Shown here: positions 15,880 to 25,507 of the stretch, piece after piece
How the letters are laid out: each line of letters starts with the position of its first letter
How positions within the stretch are numbered: the first letter of the stretch is position 1
Origin: an uncultured Mucilaginibacter sp.
GTDB lineage: Bacteria; Bacteroidota; Bacteroidia; Sphingobacteriales; Sphingobacteriaceae
Direction of reading: 5' to 3'
DNA length: 64,000 bases
Assembly (NCBI GenBank): GCA_913775265.1
Contig: CAJYJH010000070.1
Coordinates: forward strand, 1-64,000
Translations under genes and position numbers: made by a program
Notes under the pieces: generated by a model
What the model was told of the DNA's origin: nothing
Databases searched by the model: none
The model's input: only the letters and a program-made list of their open reading frames with translations

Positions 15880-17139
15880 ATGAACATCGGAATTATTGGT
15901 TTGGGCGATATGGGTAGAGTGTATGCCAAGGCTTTTGCCAAGGCTGGCTATACCGTTTGCGGTTGCGATTTGCCGCAAAATTTTGAGGCATTACAAGCAG
16001 ACCTAACGCCCTATCATATCCGTGTATTAGAAGATGGCAAGCAAGTGGCTCGTGTCAGCGATCTGTTGATCTACTCAGTCGAGGCAGAGCATATGGAAAA
16101 AGTGGTGGCCGAAACTTCGGGCTCTATTAAATACGGCGCTATTGTAGCCGGGCAAACTTCGGTAAAACATCCAGAGATCGCCATATTTAATAAGTACCTG
16201 CCTGCCGATGTTCAGATAGTCACCTTTCATGCTATGCATGGTGGAGCATTTGAACCTGCCGGACAGAACTTAGTACTTATCCCTTACCGTACCGATAAGC
16301 AAGCGTACCAACGCATGTACGATTTGTTTATGGCCGTGGGCTCGAGTATTGTAGAACTACCCGATTATCATGAACATGACCAGATTGTTGCCGATACTCA
16401 AGCGGTAACTCATGTAGGTTTCGAGAGTATGGGAACAGCATGGGCCTCAGCCGGTTTCTTTCCGTGGGAAAACGCATCTTACTTGGGTGGGATAGACAAC
16501 GTCAAAATATTAATTACACTCCGGATATTTAGTTATAAGGCCCACGTGTATGCCGGTTTAGCAATTCTGAACCCGTATGCCCGGCAGCAGGTAAAACGCT
16601 ATGCGCAGTCAGAATCAGAATTATTTAAGCTGATGATCAGGGAAGATGAAAACGCTTTCAGGCAACGATTGTATAAAGCACGTGACTTCGTCTTTCATGA
16701 AAGCAGAGAGCCAATAGTGCTTAACGATACTGTAATGGAAGAGTTTGCTTTTCATGGTAATGAACAGGAACGAAAACCCAACTCGCATTTAAGTATATTA
16801 AGCATGGTAGATGCGTGGCATCATTTGGGAGTTAATCCTTACGATAACCTGATTGGCCAAACGCCACCATTCCGACTGCGGTTAGGAATTGCCGAATACC
16901 TGTTTAAGAATGAAGAACTGCTGGAAGAGTCCATAAAAACAGCTATTTATGATAAATCTATTCGTGGCGATGATCTGGAGTTCCACTCTGCTGTAAGGGA
17001 ATGGTCGTCTATCATTAATTATGGTGACATGGAAGGCTACAAGAAGCATTTTAACCAGGTACAGGCGTTTTTCGGAGATCGGTTGCAGGAGGGGCAAAAG
17101 CAGAGCGCAGATATGATTCGCCAGCTGATGAAAAAGTAG
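15880..17139 (+). CDS. Prephenate dehydrogenase, fungal TYR1-like type
   Basis: Oxidative decarboxylation of prephenate to 4-hydroxyphenylpyruvate in tyrosine synthesis. N-terminal Rossmann motif GIIGLGDMGRVYAKAF. The middle carries IYSVEA, VAGQTSVKHPEI, HDQIVADTQAVTHVGF and HVYAGLAILNP. This matches, from memory, the long yeast TYR1 NADP-dependent enzyme over its whole length rather than the shorter bacterial TyrA. 419 residues; no ACT or chorismate mutase domain is seen. It stands between rpsJ and rplC, interrupting the usual ribosomal order, and has no aromatic-pathway neighbours in the window. Confidence 0.78.
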   Translation: MNIGIIGLGDMGRVYAKAFAKAGYTVCGCDLPQNFEALQADLTPYHIRVLEDGKQVARVSDLLIYSVEAEHMEKVVAETSGSIKYGAIVAGQTSVKHPEIAIFNKYLPADVQIVTFHAMHGGAFEPAGQNLVLIPYRTDKQAYQRMYDLFMAVGSSIVELPDYHEHDQIVADTQAVTHVGFESMGTAWASAGFFPWENASYLGGIDNVKILITLRIFSYKAHVYAGLAILNPYARQQVKRYAQSESELFKLMIREDENAFRQRLYKARDFVFHESREPIVLNDTVMEEFAFHGNEQERKPNSHLSILSMVDAWHHLGVNPYDNLIGQTPPFRLRLGIAEYLFKNEELLEESIKTAIYDKSIRGDDLEFHSAVREWSSIINYGDMEGYKKHFNQVQAFFGDRLQEGQKQSADMIRQLMKK

Positions 17140-17297
17140 TAATCAGAGGCACAAAATGGCCAATAAAGAGCAAGTTTTTCGACGCATTTTATCATGTTGC
17201 GCCGTCATCAGAATATCATTTCAAAACATCAGCGAAAAAAGTATCTATTTCCGCTGATAATCAATGTTAAAAACTATCAAAAATAATTCCGTAACTA

Positions 17298-17328
17298 TTT
17301 GACACATAATTAAAAATTCCTATCTTTG
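17298..17328 (+). promoter_or_regulatory. Promoter of the rplC (S10-like) operon
   Basis: TTTG at 17298-17301, a 19-base spacer, then TATCTTTG at 17321-17328: a near-ideal Bacteroidota promoter about 75 bases upstream of rplC. It explains how the operon is expressed although it is separated from rpsJ. Confidence 0.8.
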
Positions 17329-17403
17329 CCGTCCCTTAAACCGGGAAAATTGCCTTGAACGAAGCCCTACTGCTTCGATGGGCAGAATTAATTAAATAAG
17401 AAA

Positions 17404-18021
17404 ATGTCAGGAATTATTGGAAAAAAGGTAGGAATGACCAGCATTTTCGATGAGGCGGGGAAAAACATTCCCTGTACGGTAATCGAGGCTGGACCTTGCG
17501 TGGTTACTCACGTTAAGTCTGTTGATACAGACGGTTATGCGGCTGTTCAGCTTGCATACGATGAGCAAAAAGAGAAAAACACTCCAGCTCCCTTAAAAGG
17601 CCATTTCCAGAAAGCCGGTACTACGCCAAAGCGTAAACTGGTTGAGTTCACAACTTTCGAAGATCAAAAAAGTCTGGGCGACACTGTTGCGGTAGACATT
17701 TTTGCTGTTGGAGACTTTGTGGATGTGGTTGGTACTTCAAAAGGTAAAGGCTTTCAAGGTGTGGTAAAGCGTCATGGTTTTGGCGGTGTGGGTATGCAAA
17801 CTCACGGTCAGCACAACCGTTTACGCGCTCCGGGTTCACTGGGTGCTTCGTCTTGGCCTTCACGCGTATTTAAAGGTATGCGCATGGCTGGTCAGACCGG
17901 TAACTCACGTGTAAAGGTGCAAAACCTTGAAGTGGTTAAAGTGTTCGCCGAGCAAAATTTGCTGGTGGTTAAAGGTTCCATCCCAGGAGCTAAGGGTTCA
18001 TTCGTAATCGTGGATAAATAA
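17404..18021 (+). CDS. rplC: 50S ribosomal protein L3
   Basis: 205 residues beginning [20 protein letters not shown]. Conserved [19 protein letters not shown] and HRAPGSLG-like region are present, the part of L3 that reaches toward the peptidyl-transferase centre. First gene of the long ribosomal operon after the interruption; one base separates it from rplD. Confidence 0.98.
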   Translation: MSGIIGKKVGMTSIFDEAGKNIPCTVIEAGPCVVTHVKSVDTDGYAAVQLAYDEQKEKNTPAPLKGHFQKAGTTPKRKLVEFTTFEDQKSLGDTVAVDIFAVGDFVDVVGTSKGKGFQGVVKRHGFGGVGMQTHGQHNRLRAPGSLGASSWPSRVFKGMRMAGQTGNSRVKVQNLEVVKVFAEQNLLVVKGSIPGAKGSFVIVDK

Positions 18022-18022
18022 G

Positions 18023-18652
18023 ATGGAAGTTAATGTATTAAATGTATCAGGTCAGCAAACAGGTGCCAAGGTGCAGCTTCCTGATTCGGTTTTCGGTATC
18101 GAACCTAACGATCACGCAATTTATCTTGATGTTAAACAGTTTTTAGCTAACCAACGTCAGGGTACACACAAATCAAAACAGCGTAACGAAATTGCAGGTT
18201 CAACCCGCAAATTGCATAAACAAAAAGGGACTGGTGGCGCCCGTGCGGGTAGCATCAAATCGCCTTTGTTTAACGGTGGTGGCCGCGTTTTCGGTCCGCA
18301 ACCACGTGATTACAGCTTTAAGTTAAACAAAAAGCTTAAGCAATTAGCACGTAAATCAGCGCTTACTTACAAAGCTCAGGATGATAGCATTGTAGTATTA
18401 GAAGACTTTACTTTCGATACTATCAAAACTAAAAACTACATCAAGTTAGTAGCTGATTTAAACATCGCCAATGAGAAAACTCTTTTGGTGCTGCCTGCTG
18501 CCAACAGCAATATTTATTTATCAAGCAGAAACATAAAGAAAGCTAAAGTTATCACTGCTGATCAGTTAAGCACTTATGACGTGTTAAACGCTGGCAAGCT
18601 TTTATTAACTGCAGGTTCTGTTAAAACTTTGGAGGAAGCATTCGCTAAGTAA
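18023..18652 (+). CDS. rplD: 50S ribosomal protein L4
   Basis: 209 residues with the conserved extended loop ([22 protein letters not shown], here 18208-18276) that lines the exit tunnel. In enterobacteria L4 represses its own S10 operon; whether that holds here is unknown. Two bases separate it from rplW. Confidence 0.97.
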   Translation: MEVNVLNVSGQQTGAKVQLPDSVFGIEPNDHAIYLDVKQFLANQRQGTHKSKQRNEIAGSTRKLHKQKGTGGARAGSIKSPLFNGGGRVFGPQPRDYSFKLNKKLKQLARKSALTYKAQDDSIVVLEDFTFDTIKTKNYIKLVADLNIANEKTLLVLPAANSNIYLSSRNIKKAKVITADQLSTYDVLNAGKLLLTAGSVKTLEEAFAK

Positions 18653-18654
18653 TT

Positions 18655-18945
18655 ATGGAAATTTTAAAGAAACCTTTACTTACTGAAAAAGTATCTCTGC
18701 TGACAGAGAAACTTAATCGTTATGCTTTTAAAGTTGATACCAGAGCGAATAAAATTCAGATCAAATCAGCAGTAGAAGCAATGTACGGTGTTACTGTTAC
18801 CGCAGTAAATACCATGAAATATGCCGGCAAATTGAAGAGCCGCTACACTAAAGCAGGTACTGTAACCGGGAGGCCAGCTGCTTTCAAGAAAGCGATCATC
18901 ACTTTAAAGGATGGTGAAACAATAGATTTTTATAGCACAATTTAA
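18655..18945 (+). CDS. rplW: 50S ribosomal protein L23
   Basis: 96 residues, starting MEILKKPLLTEKVSLLTEK, with the conserved YAFKVDTRANKIQIKSAVE block. L23 sits at the tunnel exit and docks trigger factor and SRP. Normal length and order between rplD and rplB. Confidence 0.97.
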   Translation: MEILKKPLLTEKVSLLTEKLNRYAFKVDTRANKIQIKSAVEAMYGVTVTAVNTMKYAGKLKSRYTKAGTVTGRPAAFKKAIITLKDGETIDFYSTI

Positions 18946-18951
18946 AGAGAC

Positions 18952-19776
18952 ATGGCAGTTAAAAGATTTAAACCGGTAACCCCGGGTACCCGCTTCCGGG
19001 TAGGCGCTGACTACTCTGATGTAACTACCAACGTTCCTGAAAAATCATTGGTTGTATCGCACAAAAAATCGGGCGGACGTAACAATACCGGTAAAATGAC
19101 TATGCGTTATATCGGTGGTGGTCACAAAAAGTCATACCGCTTGATTGACTTCAAACGTGATAAATTTGAGATCCCTGCAGTAGTTGCTACTATTGAGTAT
19201 GATCCAAACCGTTCAGCTCGTATTGCCCTGCTGCACTATGCAGATGGCGAGAAAAGATATATGATCGCTCCTGAAGGCCTGACTGTAGGTCAAACTGTTC
19301 TTTCTGGTGCAGGTTCTCCTCCTGAAGTTGGAAACACCTTACCATTAAAAAACATCCCTTTAGGTTCTATCATCCACAACATCGAACTTAATCCTGGTCA
19401 GGGTGGTACTATCGCTCGTTCGGCCGGTACATACGCTCAGTTGTCGGCACGTGATGGCAAATATGCTATCATCAAGTTGCCTTCAGGCGAAACCCGCATG
19501 ATCCTGTCAACCTGTTTAGCAACTATCGGTACTGTATCAAACGCTGAGAAAGCGAATGAGGTATTAGGTAAAGCTGGTCGTAAGCGTTGGTTAGGTGTAC
19601 GTCCGAGAGTACGTGGTGTAGCTATGAACCCTGTCGATCACCCTATGGGTGGTGGTGAAGGCCGTTCATCTGGTGGTCACCCACGTTCACGCAAAGGTTT
19701 ATTGGCTAAAGGCTACAAAACCCGCGACAAAAAGAAAACATCTGATCGTTATATCATAGAAAGAAGGAAGAAATAA
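18952..19776 (+). CDS. rplB: 50S ribosomal protein L2
   Basis: 274 residues with the conserved C-terminal [20 protein letters not shown] stretch that contains the histidine near the peptidyl-transferase centre. Its stop and the rpsS start share one base (TAATG), indicating coupled translation. Confidence 0.98.
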   Translation: MAVKRFKPVTPGTRFRVGADYSDVTTNVPEKSLVVSHKKSGGRNNTGKMTMRYIGGGHKKSYRLIDFKRDKFEIPAVVATIEYDPNRSARIALLHYADGEKRYMIAPEGLTVGQTVLSGAGSPPEVGNTLPLKNIPLGSIIHNIELNPGQGGTIARSAGTYAQLSARDGKYAIIKLPSGETRMILSTCLATIGTVSNAEKANEVLGKAGRKRWLGVRPRVRGVAMNPVDHPMGGGEGRSSGGHPRSRKGLLAKGYKTRDKKKTSDRYIIERRKK

Positions 19777-20042
19777 TGGCACGTTCGATTAAAAAAGGCC
19801 CTTATATTGATCATAACCTGGACAAAAAAGTACAGGTATTAAATGACTCAAATAAGAAATCAGTTGTTAAAACATGGTCACGTCGTTCCATGATCTCTCC
19901 TGATTTCGTTGGTCATACATTTGCAGTACACAACGGTAACAAGTTTATCCCTGTGTATGTAACAGAAAACATGGTTGGTCACAAGCTAGGAGAGTTTGCC
20001 CCAACTCGTACATTCCGTGGTCACGCAGAAAAGAAAAAATAA
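19776..20042 (+). CDS. rpsS: 30S ribosomal protein S19
   Basis: 88 residues starting [18 protein letters not shown]. The conserved [22 protein letters not shown] and [15 protein letters not shown] segments are present. It is a 30S head protein that contacts S13 and the A-site region. Confidence 0.98.
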   Translation: MARSIKKGPYIDHNLDKKVQVLNDSNKKSVVKTWSRRSMISPDFVGHTFAVHNGNKFIPVYVTENMVGHKLGEFAPTRTFRGHAEKKK

Positions 20043-20048
20043 CAGGTA

Positions 20049-20477
20049 ATGGAAGCAACAACAAAAATTAAAAAGTCTGTATTAATCAGACAACGCAAAG
20101 AGCAAGAGAAAGCTCAGCAAGGAGGAGCTTCTGTTGCCAAGTTGCAAAACTGCCCTACTTCGCCTCGTAAGATGCGTTTAGTGGTTGATTTGATTCGCGG
20201 TGAACAAGTGGAAAAAGCACTGTATATTTTAAAGTATACTAATAAAGAAGCCGCTATCCGTGTTGAAAAGTTATTACTCTCAGCTATTAAAAACTGGGAA
20301 GCTAAAAACGAAGGCAAACGCGTTGAAGACAGCGAATTATATGTAAAAGAAGTATCAGTTGGTGGTGGCCGTCAATTAAAAAGATTGCGTCCGGCTCCTC
20401 AGGGCCGCGGATACCGTATCCGTAAACGCTCTAACCACGTTACTTTAATTGTAGGTAGCAAAACCGAAATCAACTAA
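20049..20477 (+). CDS. rplV: 50S ribosomal protein L22
   Basis: 142 residues. The conserved core ([18 protein letters not shown], then [21 protein letters not shown], a tunnel-lining hairpin near 20357-20420) begins only at about residue 35. The first 34 residues form a Lys/Gln-rich N-terminal extension absent from E. coli L22. It is six bases downstream of rpsS. Confidence 0.96.
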   Translation: MEATTKIKKSVLIRQRKEQEKAQQGGASVAKLQNCPTSPRKMRLVVDLIRGEQVEKALYILKYTNKEAAIRVEKLLLSAIKNWEAKNEGKRVEDSELYVKEVSVGGGRQLKRLRPAPQGRGYRIRKRSNHVTLIVGSKTEIN

Positions 20478-20482
20478 ATACA

Positions 20483-21376
20483 ATGGGACAAAAAGCACAT
20501 CCAATAGGTAACCGTTTAGGAATCATCAGAGGCTGGGATTCTAATTGGTTCGGTGGCAACAACTACTCCGATAAATTAGTTGAGGACGAAAAAATCCGCA
20601 AATACCTTTCAGTACGTATCGCTAAAGGCGGTGTGTCTAAAGTAGTAATTGAGCGTACTTTAAAACGTATCACTGTAACTATCCACACTGCCCGTCCGGG
20701 TATCGTGATTGGTAAAGGTGGTCAGGAAGTTGATAAAATTAAAGAAGAGCTTAAAAAGCTGACTAAAAAAGATGTTCAGATCAACATCTTCGAGATCAAA
20801 CGTCCTGAACTGGATGCTCAGTTAGTTGCAGAAAGCGTAGCTAAACAATTAGAGGCTCGTATCTCTTTCCGTCGCGCTATGAAAACCACTATTGCATCAA
20901 CCATGCGTATGGGTGCAGAAGGTATCAAAATTATGACTTCTGGTCGTTTAGGTGGTGCTGAGATGGCACGTACCGAACAGTACAAAGAAGGAAGAATTCC
21001 TCTGCATACTTTCCGCGCTGACATCGATTATGCATTAGGTGAAGCGTTAACTACCTATGGCAAAATCGGCGTAAAAGTTTGGATTTGTAAAGGTGAGGTT
21101 TACGGTAAACGTGATCTGTCTCCAAACATCGGTTCTACCAGCAGCGCAAGCGGCAGAGGCGGACGTCCGGAAGGCGCTGCAGGCTTCGGCAACGAGCGTG
21201 GCGGTAACGATCGCAGAGGTGGTGGCGACCGTCGTCAAGGTGGCGGTGGTGATCGCAGAGGCGGTAACAACAACCAGCGCGGTGGTGGCCAGGGTGGTAA
21301 CCGTCCAGGCGGCCAAAACCGTCAGGGTGGTGGCAACCGTCCAGGTGGCCAGGGCCGTCCCGGAGGAAACAGATAA
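20483..21376 (+). CDS. rpsC: 30S ribosomal protein S3 with Arg/Gly-rich C-terminal tail
   Basis: The core (residues 1 to about 215) carries the KH-domain [17 protein letters not shown] motif and the C-terminal [14 protein letters not shown] domain. From about residue 217 to 297 the protein becomes low complexity, built of GGDRR, GGNR and RGG-like units, with almost no hydrophobic residues. Most S3 proteins end near 210-240. The reading frame is uninterrupted, and the two long overlapping frames here are artefacts of the GC-rich repeats. The tail would be strongly basic and disordered near the mRNA entry channel. Confidence 0.96.
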   Translation: MGQKAHPIGNRLGIIRGWDSNWFGGNNYSDKLVEDEKIRKYLSVRIAKGGVSKVVIERTLKRITVTIHTARPGIVIGKGGQEVDKIKEELKKLTKKDVQINIFEIKRPELDAQLVAESVAKQLEARISFRRAMKTTIASTMRMGAEGIKIMTSGRLGGAEMARTEQYKEGRIPLHTFRADIDYALGEALTTYGKIGVKVWICKGEVYGKRDLSPNIGSTSSASGRGGRPEGAAGFGNERGGNDRRGGGDRRQGGGGDRRGGNNNQRGGGQGGNRPGGQNRQGGGNRPGGQGRPGGNR

Positions 21377-21424
21377 TTAATCAAAGTCGAGACAGACATC
21401 GTTTAGATATAATAAGCTAATAAA

Positions 21425-21847
21425 ATGCTACAGCCAAAAAGAACGAAGTTCAGAAAGATGCAAAAAGGCAGAATGAAAGGTGCCGCTACCCGCGGTGCTG
21501 AGCTTTCATTCGGATCTTTCGGTATAAAATCACTCGAGCCGGCCTGGATTACCAGCCGCCAGATCGAGGCTGCCCGTATCGCTGTAACACGTTTTATGAA
21601 ACGTGAAGGACAAGTTTGGATCAGGATTTTCCCTGACAAACCTGTAACTAAAAAACCAGCAGAGGTACGTATGGGTAAAGGTAAGGGTGCTCCTGAGTAC
21701 TGGGTTGCGGTAGTACGCCCTGGTAGAATCATCTTCGAAGCAGAAGGTGTGCCATTAGAAGTTGCTAAAGAAGCACTTCGTCTGGCTGCTCAGAAATTGC
21801 CTGTTCAAACCAAATTTATTGTACGTAGGGATTACGTAGAAGCATAG
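21425..21847 (+). CDS. rplP: 50S ribosomal protein L16
   Basis: 140 residues starting [19 protein letters not shown]. The conserved [20 protein letters not shown] and [18 protein letters not shown] segments are present (the GKGKG loop reaches the peptidyl-transferase centre). A palindromic insertion, not the usual short spacer, separates it from rpmC. Confidence 0.98.
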   Translation: MLQPKRTKFRKMQKGRMKGAATRGAELSFGSFGIKSLEPAWITSRQIEAARIAVTRFMKREGQVWIRIFPDKPVTKKPAEVRMGKGKGAPEYWVAVVRPGRIIFEAEGVPLEVAKEALRLAAQKLPVQTKFIVRRDYVEA

Positions 21848-21852
21848 TAAGA

Positions 21853-21900
21853 TTACAGGTTGTAAGTTGTGGGTTGCTTTAACAAGCTTACAACCTGTAA
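21853..21900 (+). repeat. Palindromic insertion between rplP and rpmC
   Basis: TTACAGGTTGTAAG (21853-21866) and CTTACAACCTGTAA (21887-21900) are perfect 14-base inverted copies around a 20-base loop. The 130-base spacer in an otherwise tight operon is unusual. There is no T-tract, so it is not a classical terminator. Confidence 0.8.
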
Positions 21901-21977
21901 CCTGAAGGTATAATTAAAATTAGAAAGCGTGATGTAAGCATCCAACTTACCTCTCACCTTGATGTAAATTCACAAAA

Positions 21978-22187
21978 ATGAAAAGCTCAGAAATATCAGC
22001 GCTGTCAACTGAAGAGTTAGTTGCAAGAATTAGCGAGGAGAAAACTAATCTTACCAAACTGAAATTTGCTCACGCAGTTTCGGCTATTGAGAACCCTATC
22101 CGCATTAAAAACGTGCGTAAGGAAGTTGCTCGTTTAAACACTGAATTAACCAAGCGCAAAGCGGCGTCAGCTTCTGAACAGCAATAA
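21978..22187 (+). CDS. rpmC: 50S ribosomal protein L29
   Basis: 69 residues: [18 protein letters not shown] followed by [27 protein letters not shown], the two-helix hairpin of L29. Normal length. It sits at the tunnel exit next to L23. Confidence 0.96.
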   Translation: MKSSEISALSTEELVARISEEKTNLTKLKFAHAVSAIENPIRIKNVRKEVARLNTELTKRKAASASEQQ

Positions 22188-22204
22188 TTAAAGCGTCGAA
22201 ACAA

Positions 22205-22459
22205 ATGGAAAGAAATTTAAGAAAAACCCGTACCGGACTGGTAGTAAGCAACAAGATGGACAAATCCATCGTAGTTGCCGTAGAGCGGAAAGTAAAACAC
22301 CCCATCTATGGTAAGTTCGTAAACAAAACTGCCAAGTTCATGGCTCATGACGAAGCTAATACCTGTGGTATTGGTGATACCGTATTGATTATGGAAACTC
22401 GCCCTTTGAGCAAAAATAAAAACTGGAGATTAGTTCAAATTTTAGAAAGGGCTAAATAA
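22205..22459 (+). CDS. rpsQ: 30S ribosomal protein S17
   Basis: 84 residues with the OB-fold features [17 protein letters not shown] and [19 protein letters not shown]. An early-assembling 16S rRNA-binding protein. One base separates it from rplN. Confidence 0.97.
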   Translation: MERNLRKTRTGLVVSNKMDKSIVVAVERKVKHPIYGKFVNKTAKFMAHDEANTCGIGDTVLIMETRPLSKNKNWRLVQILERAK

Positions 22460-22460
22460 G

Positions 22461-22829
22461 ATGGTACAACAGGAATCGAGATTAACTGTAGCTGATAACA
22501 GCGGCGCTAAAGAAGTGTTGGTTATCCGCGTATTAGGCGGTACAGCAAAACGCTATGCCTCTGTTGGCGATAAAATTGTAGTAACTGTTAAAAGCGCTTT
22601 GCCATCAGGCAACGTAAAAAAAGGTACTGTATCTAAAGCCGTAGTTGTAAGAACCAAAAAAGAGGTACGCCGCAAAGATGGTTCTTATATCCGTTTCGAC
22701 GATAATGCTGCTGTTCTGTTAAACAACCAGGATGAGCCCAGAGGTACACGTATCTTCGGTCCGGTAGCAAGAGAGTTACGCGAGAAACAATTCATGAAAA
22801 TTGTATCATTAGCACCGGAGGTATTGTAA
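22461..22829 (+). CDS. rplN: 50S ribosomal protein L14
   Basis: 122 residues: [20 protein letters not shown] and the conserved ending [23 protein letters not shown] (22760-22826). L14 forms intersubunit bridges with 16S rRNA and is the docking site of the silencing factor RsfS. Length and order are standard. Confidence 0.98.
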   Translation: MVQQESRLTVADNSGAKEVLVIRVLGGTAKRYASVGDKIVVTVKSALPSGNVKKGTVSKAVVVRTKKEVRRKDGSYIRFDDNAAVLLNNQDEPRGTRIFGPVARELREKQFMKIVSLAPEVL

Positions 22830-22830
22830 C

Positions 22831-23163
22831 ATGGAAAACAAAAAAGTAAAATTAAAGATCCGTAAAGGTGACTTGGTTAAAGTTATCGCCGGCGATTCAA
22901 AAGGCCAGCAAGGTAAAGTAACTGAGATTATCGTTGATAAAAACCGTGCAGTGGTTGAAGGTGTGAACATGATTTCAAAACACACTAAACCAAATGCAGC
23001 CAACCCTAACGGTGGCATCGTAAAAAAAGAAGCTGCTATTCATATTTCCAACCTGGCGTTGGTTGATCCTAAATCAGGTGAAACTACCCGCGTTGGCCGT
23101 AAAAAGAATGATGCAGGCAAATTGGTTAGAGTAGCAAAAAAATCAGGGGAGGAAATTAAATAA
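22831..23163 (+). CDS. rplX: 50S ribosomal protein L24
   Basis: 110 residues with the KOW motif [19 protein letters not shown] near the N-terminus, then [21 protein letters not shown]. An assembly-initiator protein for 23S rRNA. Stop and rplE start share one base (TAATG). Confidence 0.97.
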   Translation: MENKKVKLKIRKGDLVKVIAGDSKGQQGKVTEIIVDKNRAVVEGVNMISKHTKPNAANPNGGIVKKEAAIHISNLALVDPKSGETTRVGRKKNDAGKLVRVAKKSGEEIK

Positions 23164-23729
23164 TGTCTTACGTTCCAAGATTAAAATCCAAATACAAAGA
23201 CGAGATCCGCACCGCTCTGAAAGATAAATTTCAGTACAAAAGCGTAATGCAGGTTCCGAAGCTGGAAAAAATTGCAATCAACCAGGGTGTTGGCGCAGCT
23301 ACTACTGATAAAAAACTGATCGATACTACCATTGCTGAATTGGCAACTATTACCGGTCAAAAACCAGTAGCTTCAAAATCTAAAAAAGATATCTCTAACT
23401 TTAAGTTACGTAAAGGTATGCCGGTAGGTGTACGCGTTACTTTACGTGACAACAATATGTACGAGTTTTTAGATCGTTTGATCGCTGTTGCTCTTCCACG
23501 TATCCGCGACTTCAAAGGTATCAACGATAAGGGCTTTGATGGTAAAGGTAACTACACCTTAGGTATCACTGAGCAAATCATCTTCCCTGAGATTAATATT
23601 GACAAAATCAATAAAATCCAAGGTATGGATATTACCTTTGTAACTTCTGCAACAAATGATGTTGAGGCATTAGAGTTGTTGAAACAATTTGGTTTACCTT
23701 TTAAAAATCAAAATACTAACAATGGCTAA
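23163..23729 (+). CDS. rplE: 50S ribosomal protein L5
   Basis: 188 residues: [29 protein letters not shown] and the C-terminal [17 protein letters not shown]5 binds 5S rRNA in the central protuberance. Its last eight bases overlap the start of rpsN. Confidence 0.98.
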   Translation: MSYVPRLKSKYKDEIRTALKDKFQYKSVMQVPKLEKIAINQGVGAATTDKKLIDTTIAELATITGQKPVASKSKKDISNFKLRKGMPVGVRVTLRDNNMYEFLDRLIAVALPRIRDFKGINDKGFDGKGNYTLGITEQIIFPEINIDKINKIQGMDITFVTSATNDVEALELLKQFGLPFKNQNTNNG

Positions 23730-23991
23730 AGAAGGTGTAAAAGCACGTGAAGTAAAACGCGCTAAATTAGTGGCCCGGTATGCCGAGAAAAGAGCTGCCC
23801 TTAAAGCCGCTGGTGATTACGAAGCATTAGACAAACTGCCTAAAGCTGCATCACCTGTTAAATTGCATAACCGTTGCAAGCTTACCGGTCGTCCTCGCGG
23901 TTACATGCGTCAGTTTGGTATTTCACGTGTTACATTCCGTGAAATGGCACTTGCGGGTAAGATCCCGGGAGTGAAAAAAGCAAGCTGGTAA
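23722..23991 (+). CDS. rpsN: 30S ribosomal protein S14 (zinc-independent form)
   Basis: 89 residues from the ATG of [13 protein letters not shown]; an upstream extension in the same frame overlaps rplE and is not real. Conserved [20 protein letters not shown] and [10 protein letters not shown] are present. Only one cysteine remains, so this is the long zinc-free type rather than the 61-residue zinc-ribbon type. Confidence 0.97.
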   Translation: MAKEGVKAREVKRAKLVARYAEKRAALKAAGDYEALDKLPKAASPVKLHNRCKLTGRPRGYMRQFGISRVTFREMALAGKIPGVKKASW

Positions 23992-24013
23992 TACAGCATA
24001 ATTACAGGTATTA

Positions 24014-24065
24014 AATTGCCGGTTGCAGGTTGAGAATTAAATTCTTACCTTTGCGGCCGGCAATT
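24014..24065 (+). repeat. Palindromic element between rpsN and rpsH
   Basis: Outer arms AATTGCCGG (24014-24022) and CCGGCAATT (24057-24065) and inner arms AGAATT/AATTCT (24033-24045) form one long imperfect hairpin. The region contains a good promoter match. A 170-base spacer interrupts an otherwise compact operon. Confidence 0.75.
24023..24053 (+). promoter_or_regulatory. Candidate internal promoter upstream of rpsH
   Basis: TTG at 24023-24025, a 20-base spacer, then TACCTTTG at 24046-24053: a full Bacteroidota promoter match placed inside the palindrome. It could reinforce expression of rpsH and downstream genes. Confidence 0.55.
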
Positions 24066-24161
24066 CGTAAATATAGACCTGCAATTGCTAAAATTAATTT
24101 TTTAACCGATGGAAGGTCGTCGTTGGGAAAACGAAGGAAACCGCCATCACAAATTTCAATA

Positions 24162-24560
24162 ATGAATACAGATCCAATCGCAGATTATCTTACCAGAGTA
24201 AGGAATGCTATTAAGGCCAACCAAAGGGTTGTTGAAATTCCTGCATCAAATCTGAAAAAGGAAATCACTAAGGTGCTTTTCGACAAAGGTTACATCGCAA
24301 ACTACAAGTTTGAAGACAATGGTCCTCAAGGCAACATTAAAGTAGCTTTGAAGTACCACGCTGTAACTAAAATTCCAGCTATTCGCACATTAACCCGTGT
24401 GAGCAAGCCAGGTTTGAGAAAATATGCAGGTGCAGACACTATGCCACGCGTATTAAATGGCTTGGGCATTGCTATCCTGTCAACTTCAAAAGGAGTAATG
24501 ACTGATAAAGAAGCCCGTCAGCAAAACATCGGTGGCGAAGTTTTATGCTTTGTTTATTAA
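24162..24560 (+). CDS. rpsH: 30S ribosomal protein S8
   Basis: 132 residues from the ATG of MNTDPIADYLTRVRNA. The longer in-frame extension begins inside the palindrome and lacks family similarity. The conserved IPASNLKKEITKVL and C-terminal STSKGVMTDKEAR are present. S8 binds the central domain of 16S rRNA. Confidence 0.97.
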   Translation: MNTDPIADYLTRVRNAIKANQRVVEIPASNLKKEITKVLFDKGYIANYKFEDNGPQGNIKVALKYHAVTKIPAIRTLTRVSKPGLRKYAGADTMPRVLNGLGIAILSTSKGVMTDKEARQQNIGGEVLCFVY

Positions 24561-24581
24561 TCGCAACGAGGAATTAAAGAA

Positions 24582-25139
24582 ATGTCAAGAGTAGGAAAAG
24601 CCCCAATTACTATCCCTTCAGGTGTAACTGTTACTGTTAGCGATGCTAACGTAATTAAAGTTGCCGGTCCGAAAGGAACACTTGAACAAGCGATAGACAG
24701 TGATATTACTGTATCACAAGAAGACGGTGTGTTAACCGTTGTTCGTCCAACAGATCAAAAACGTCATAAGGCATTACACGGTCTGTATCGTGCATTAATC
24801 AATAATATGGTTGTAGGTGTAACCACTGGTTACAAACTAGAGCAAGAGTTGGTTGGTGTAGGTTACCGTGCCACTAACACAGGTAATACATTAGATTTAG
24901 TGCTGGGTTATTCTCACCACTATGTATTTGAGTTACCACAAGAAATTAAAGTATCCACTACTGCTGAAAAAGGTAAAAACCCAACCATCATCCTGGAGTC
25001 AATCGACAAACAGTTAATCGGTCAGGTTGCAGCCAAAATCCGCTCACTGCGTGCTCCGGAGCCATACAAAGGTAAAGGTATCAAGTTTGTTGGCGAGGTG
25101 TTAAGAAGAAAAGCAGGTAAATCAGCATCTAAAAAATAA
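24582..25139 (+). CDS. rplF: 50S ribosomal protein L6
   Basis: 185 residues: [17 protein letters not shown] and the C-terminal [24 protein letters not shown] (25050-25121) are diagnostic. L6 lies near the sarcin-ricin loop. Normal length and order. Confidence 0.98.
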   Translation: MSRVGKAPITIPSGVTVTVSDANVIKVAGPKGTLEQAIDSDITVSQEDGVLTVVRPTDQKRHKALHGLYRALINNMVVGVTTGYKLEQELVGVGYRATNTGNTLDLVLGYSHHYVFELPQEIKVSTTAEKGKNPTIILESIDKQLIGQVAAKIRSLRAPEPYKGKGIKFVGEVLRRKAGKSASKK

Positions 25140-25144
25140 TCGTC

Positions 25145-25495
25145 ATGACAGGTAAATTATCAAGAAGAGACAAAATCAAAAAAGGAATCAGAAAGCGTCT
25201 TTCAGGTTCTGCAGAACGTCCGCGCTTGTCAGTGTTTAGAAGCAACAAAGGCATCTATGCACAGATTATTGACGATGTAGCCGGCAAAACATTGGTATCA
25301 GCTTCATCTTTATCTAAAGATTTTGGCGCTACCGGTTCAAAAGGCGAACAATCAGTTGCTGTAGGTAAACTTATTGCTGAGAAAGCAAAAGCTGCCGGTA
25401 TCAACGCTGTAGTGTTTGATAGAAATGGATACTTGTACCACGGCCGCATTAAGCAACTGGCTGAAGGTGCACGTGAAGGTGGATTACAATTTTAA
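25145..25495 (+). CDS. rplR: 50S ribosomal protein L18
   Basis: 116 residues: [35 protein letters not shown] and the ending [21 protein letters not shown]. It binds 5S rRNA with L5. Five bases separate it from rplF. Confidence 0.98.
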   Translation: MTGKLSRRDKIKKGIRKRLSGSAERPRLSVFRSNKGIYAQIIDDVAGKTLVSASSLSKDFGATGSKGEQSVAVGKLIAEKAKAAGINAVVFDRNGYLYHGRIKQLAEGAREGGLQF

Positions 25496-25507
25496 CCGTA
25501 ACGAGTA

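Noticed and set aside
21047..21380. Two long ORFs overlapping the end of rpsC (one on each strand)
   Set aside because: They are shadows created by the low-complexity GGN/CGN codons of the S3 tail; neither resembles a protein family.
24030..24161. N-terminal extension of rpsH
   Set aside because: It covers the palindrome/promoter region and is not part of S8.
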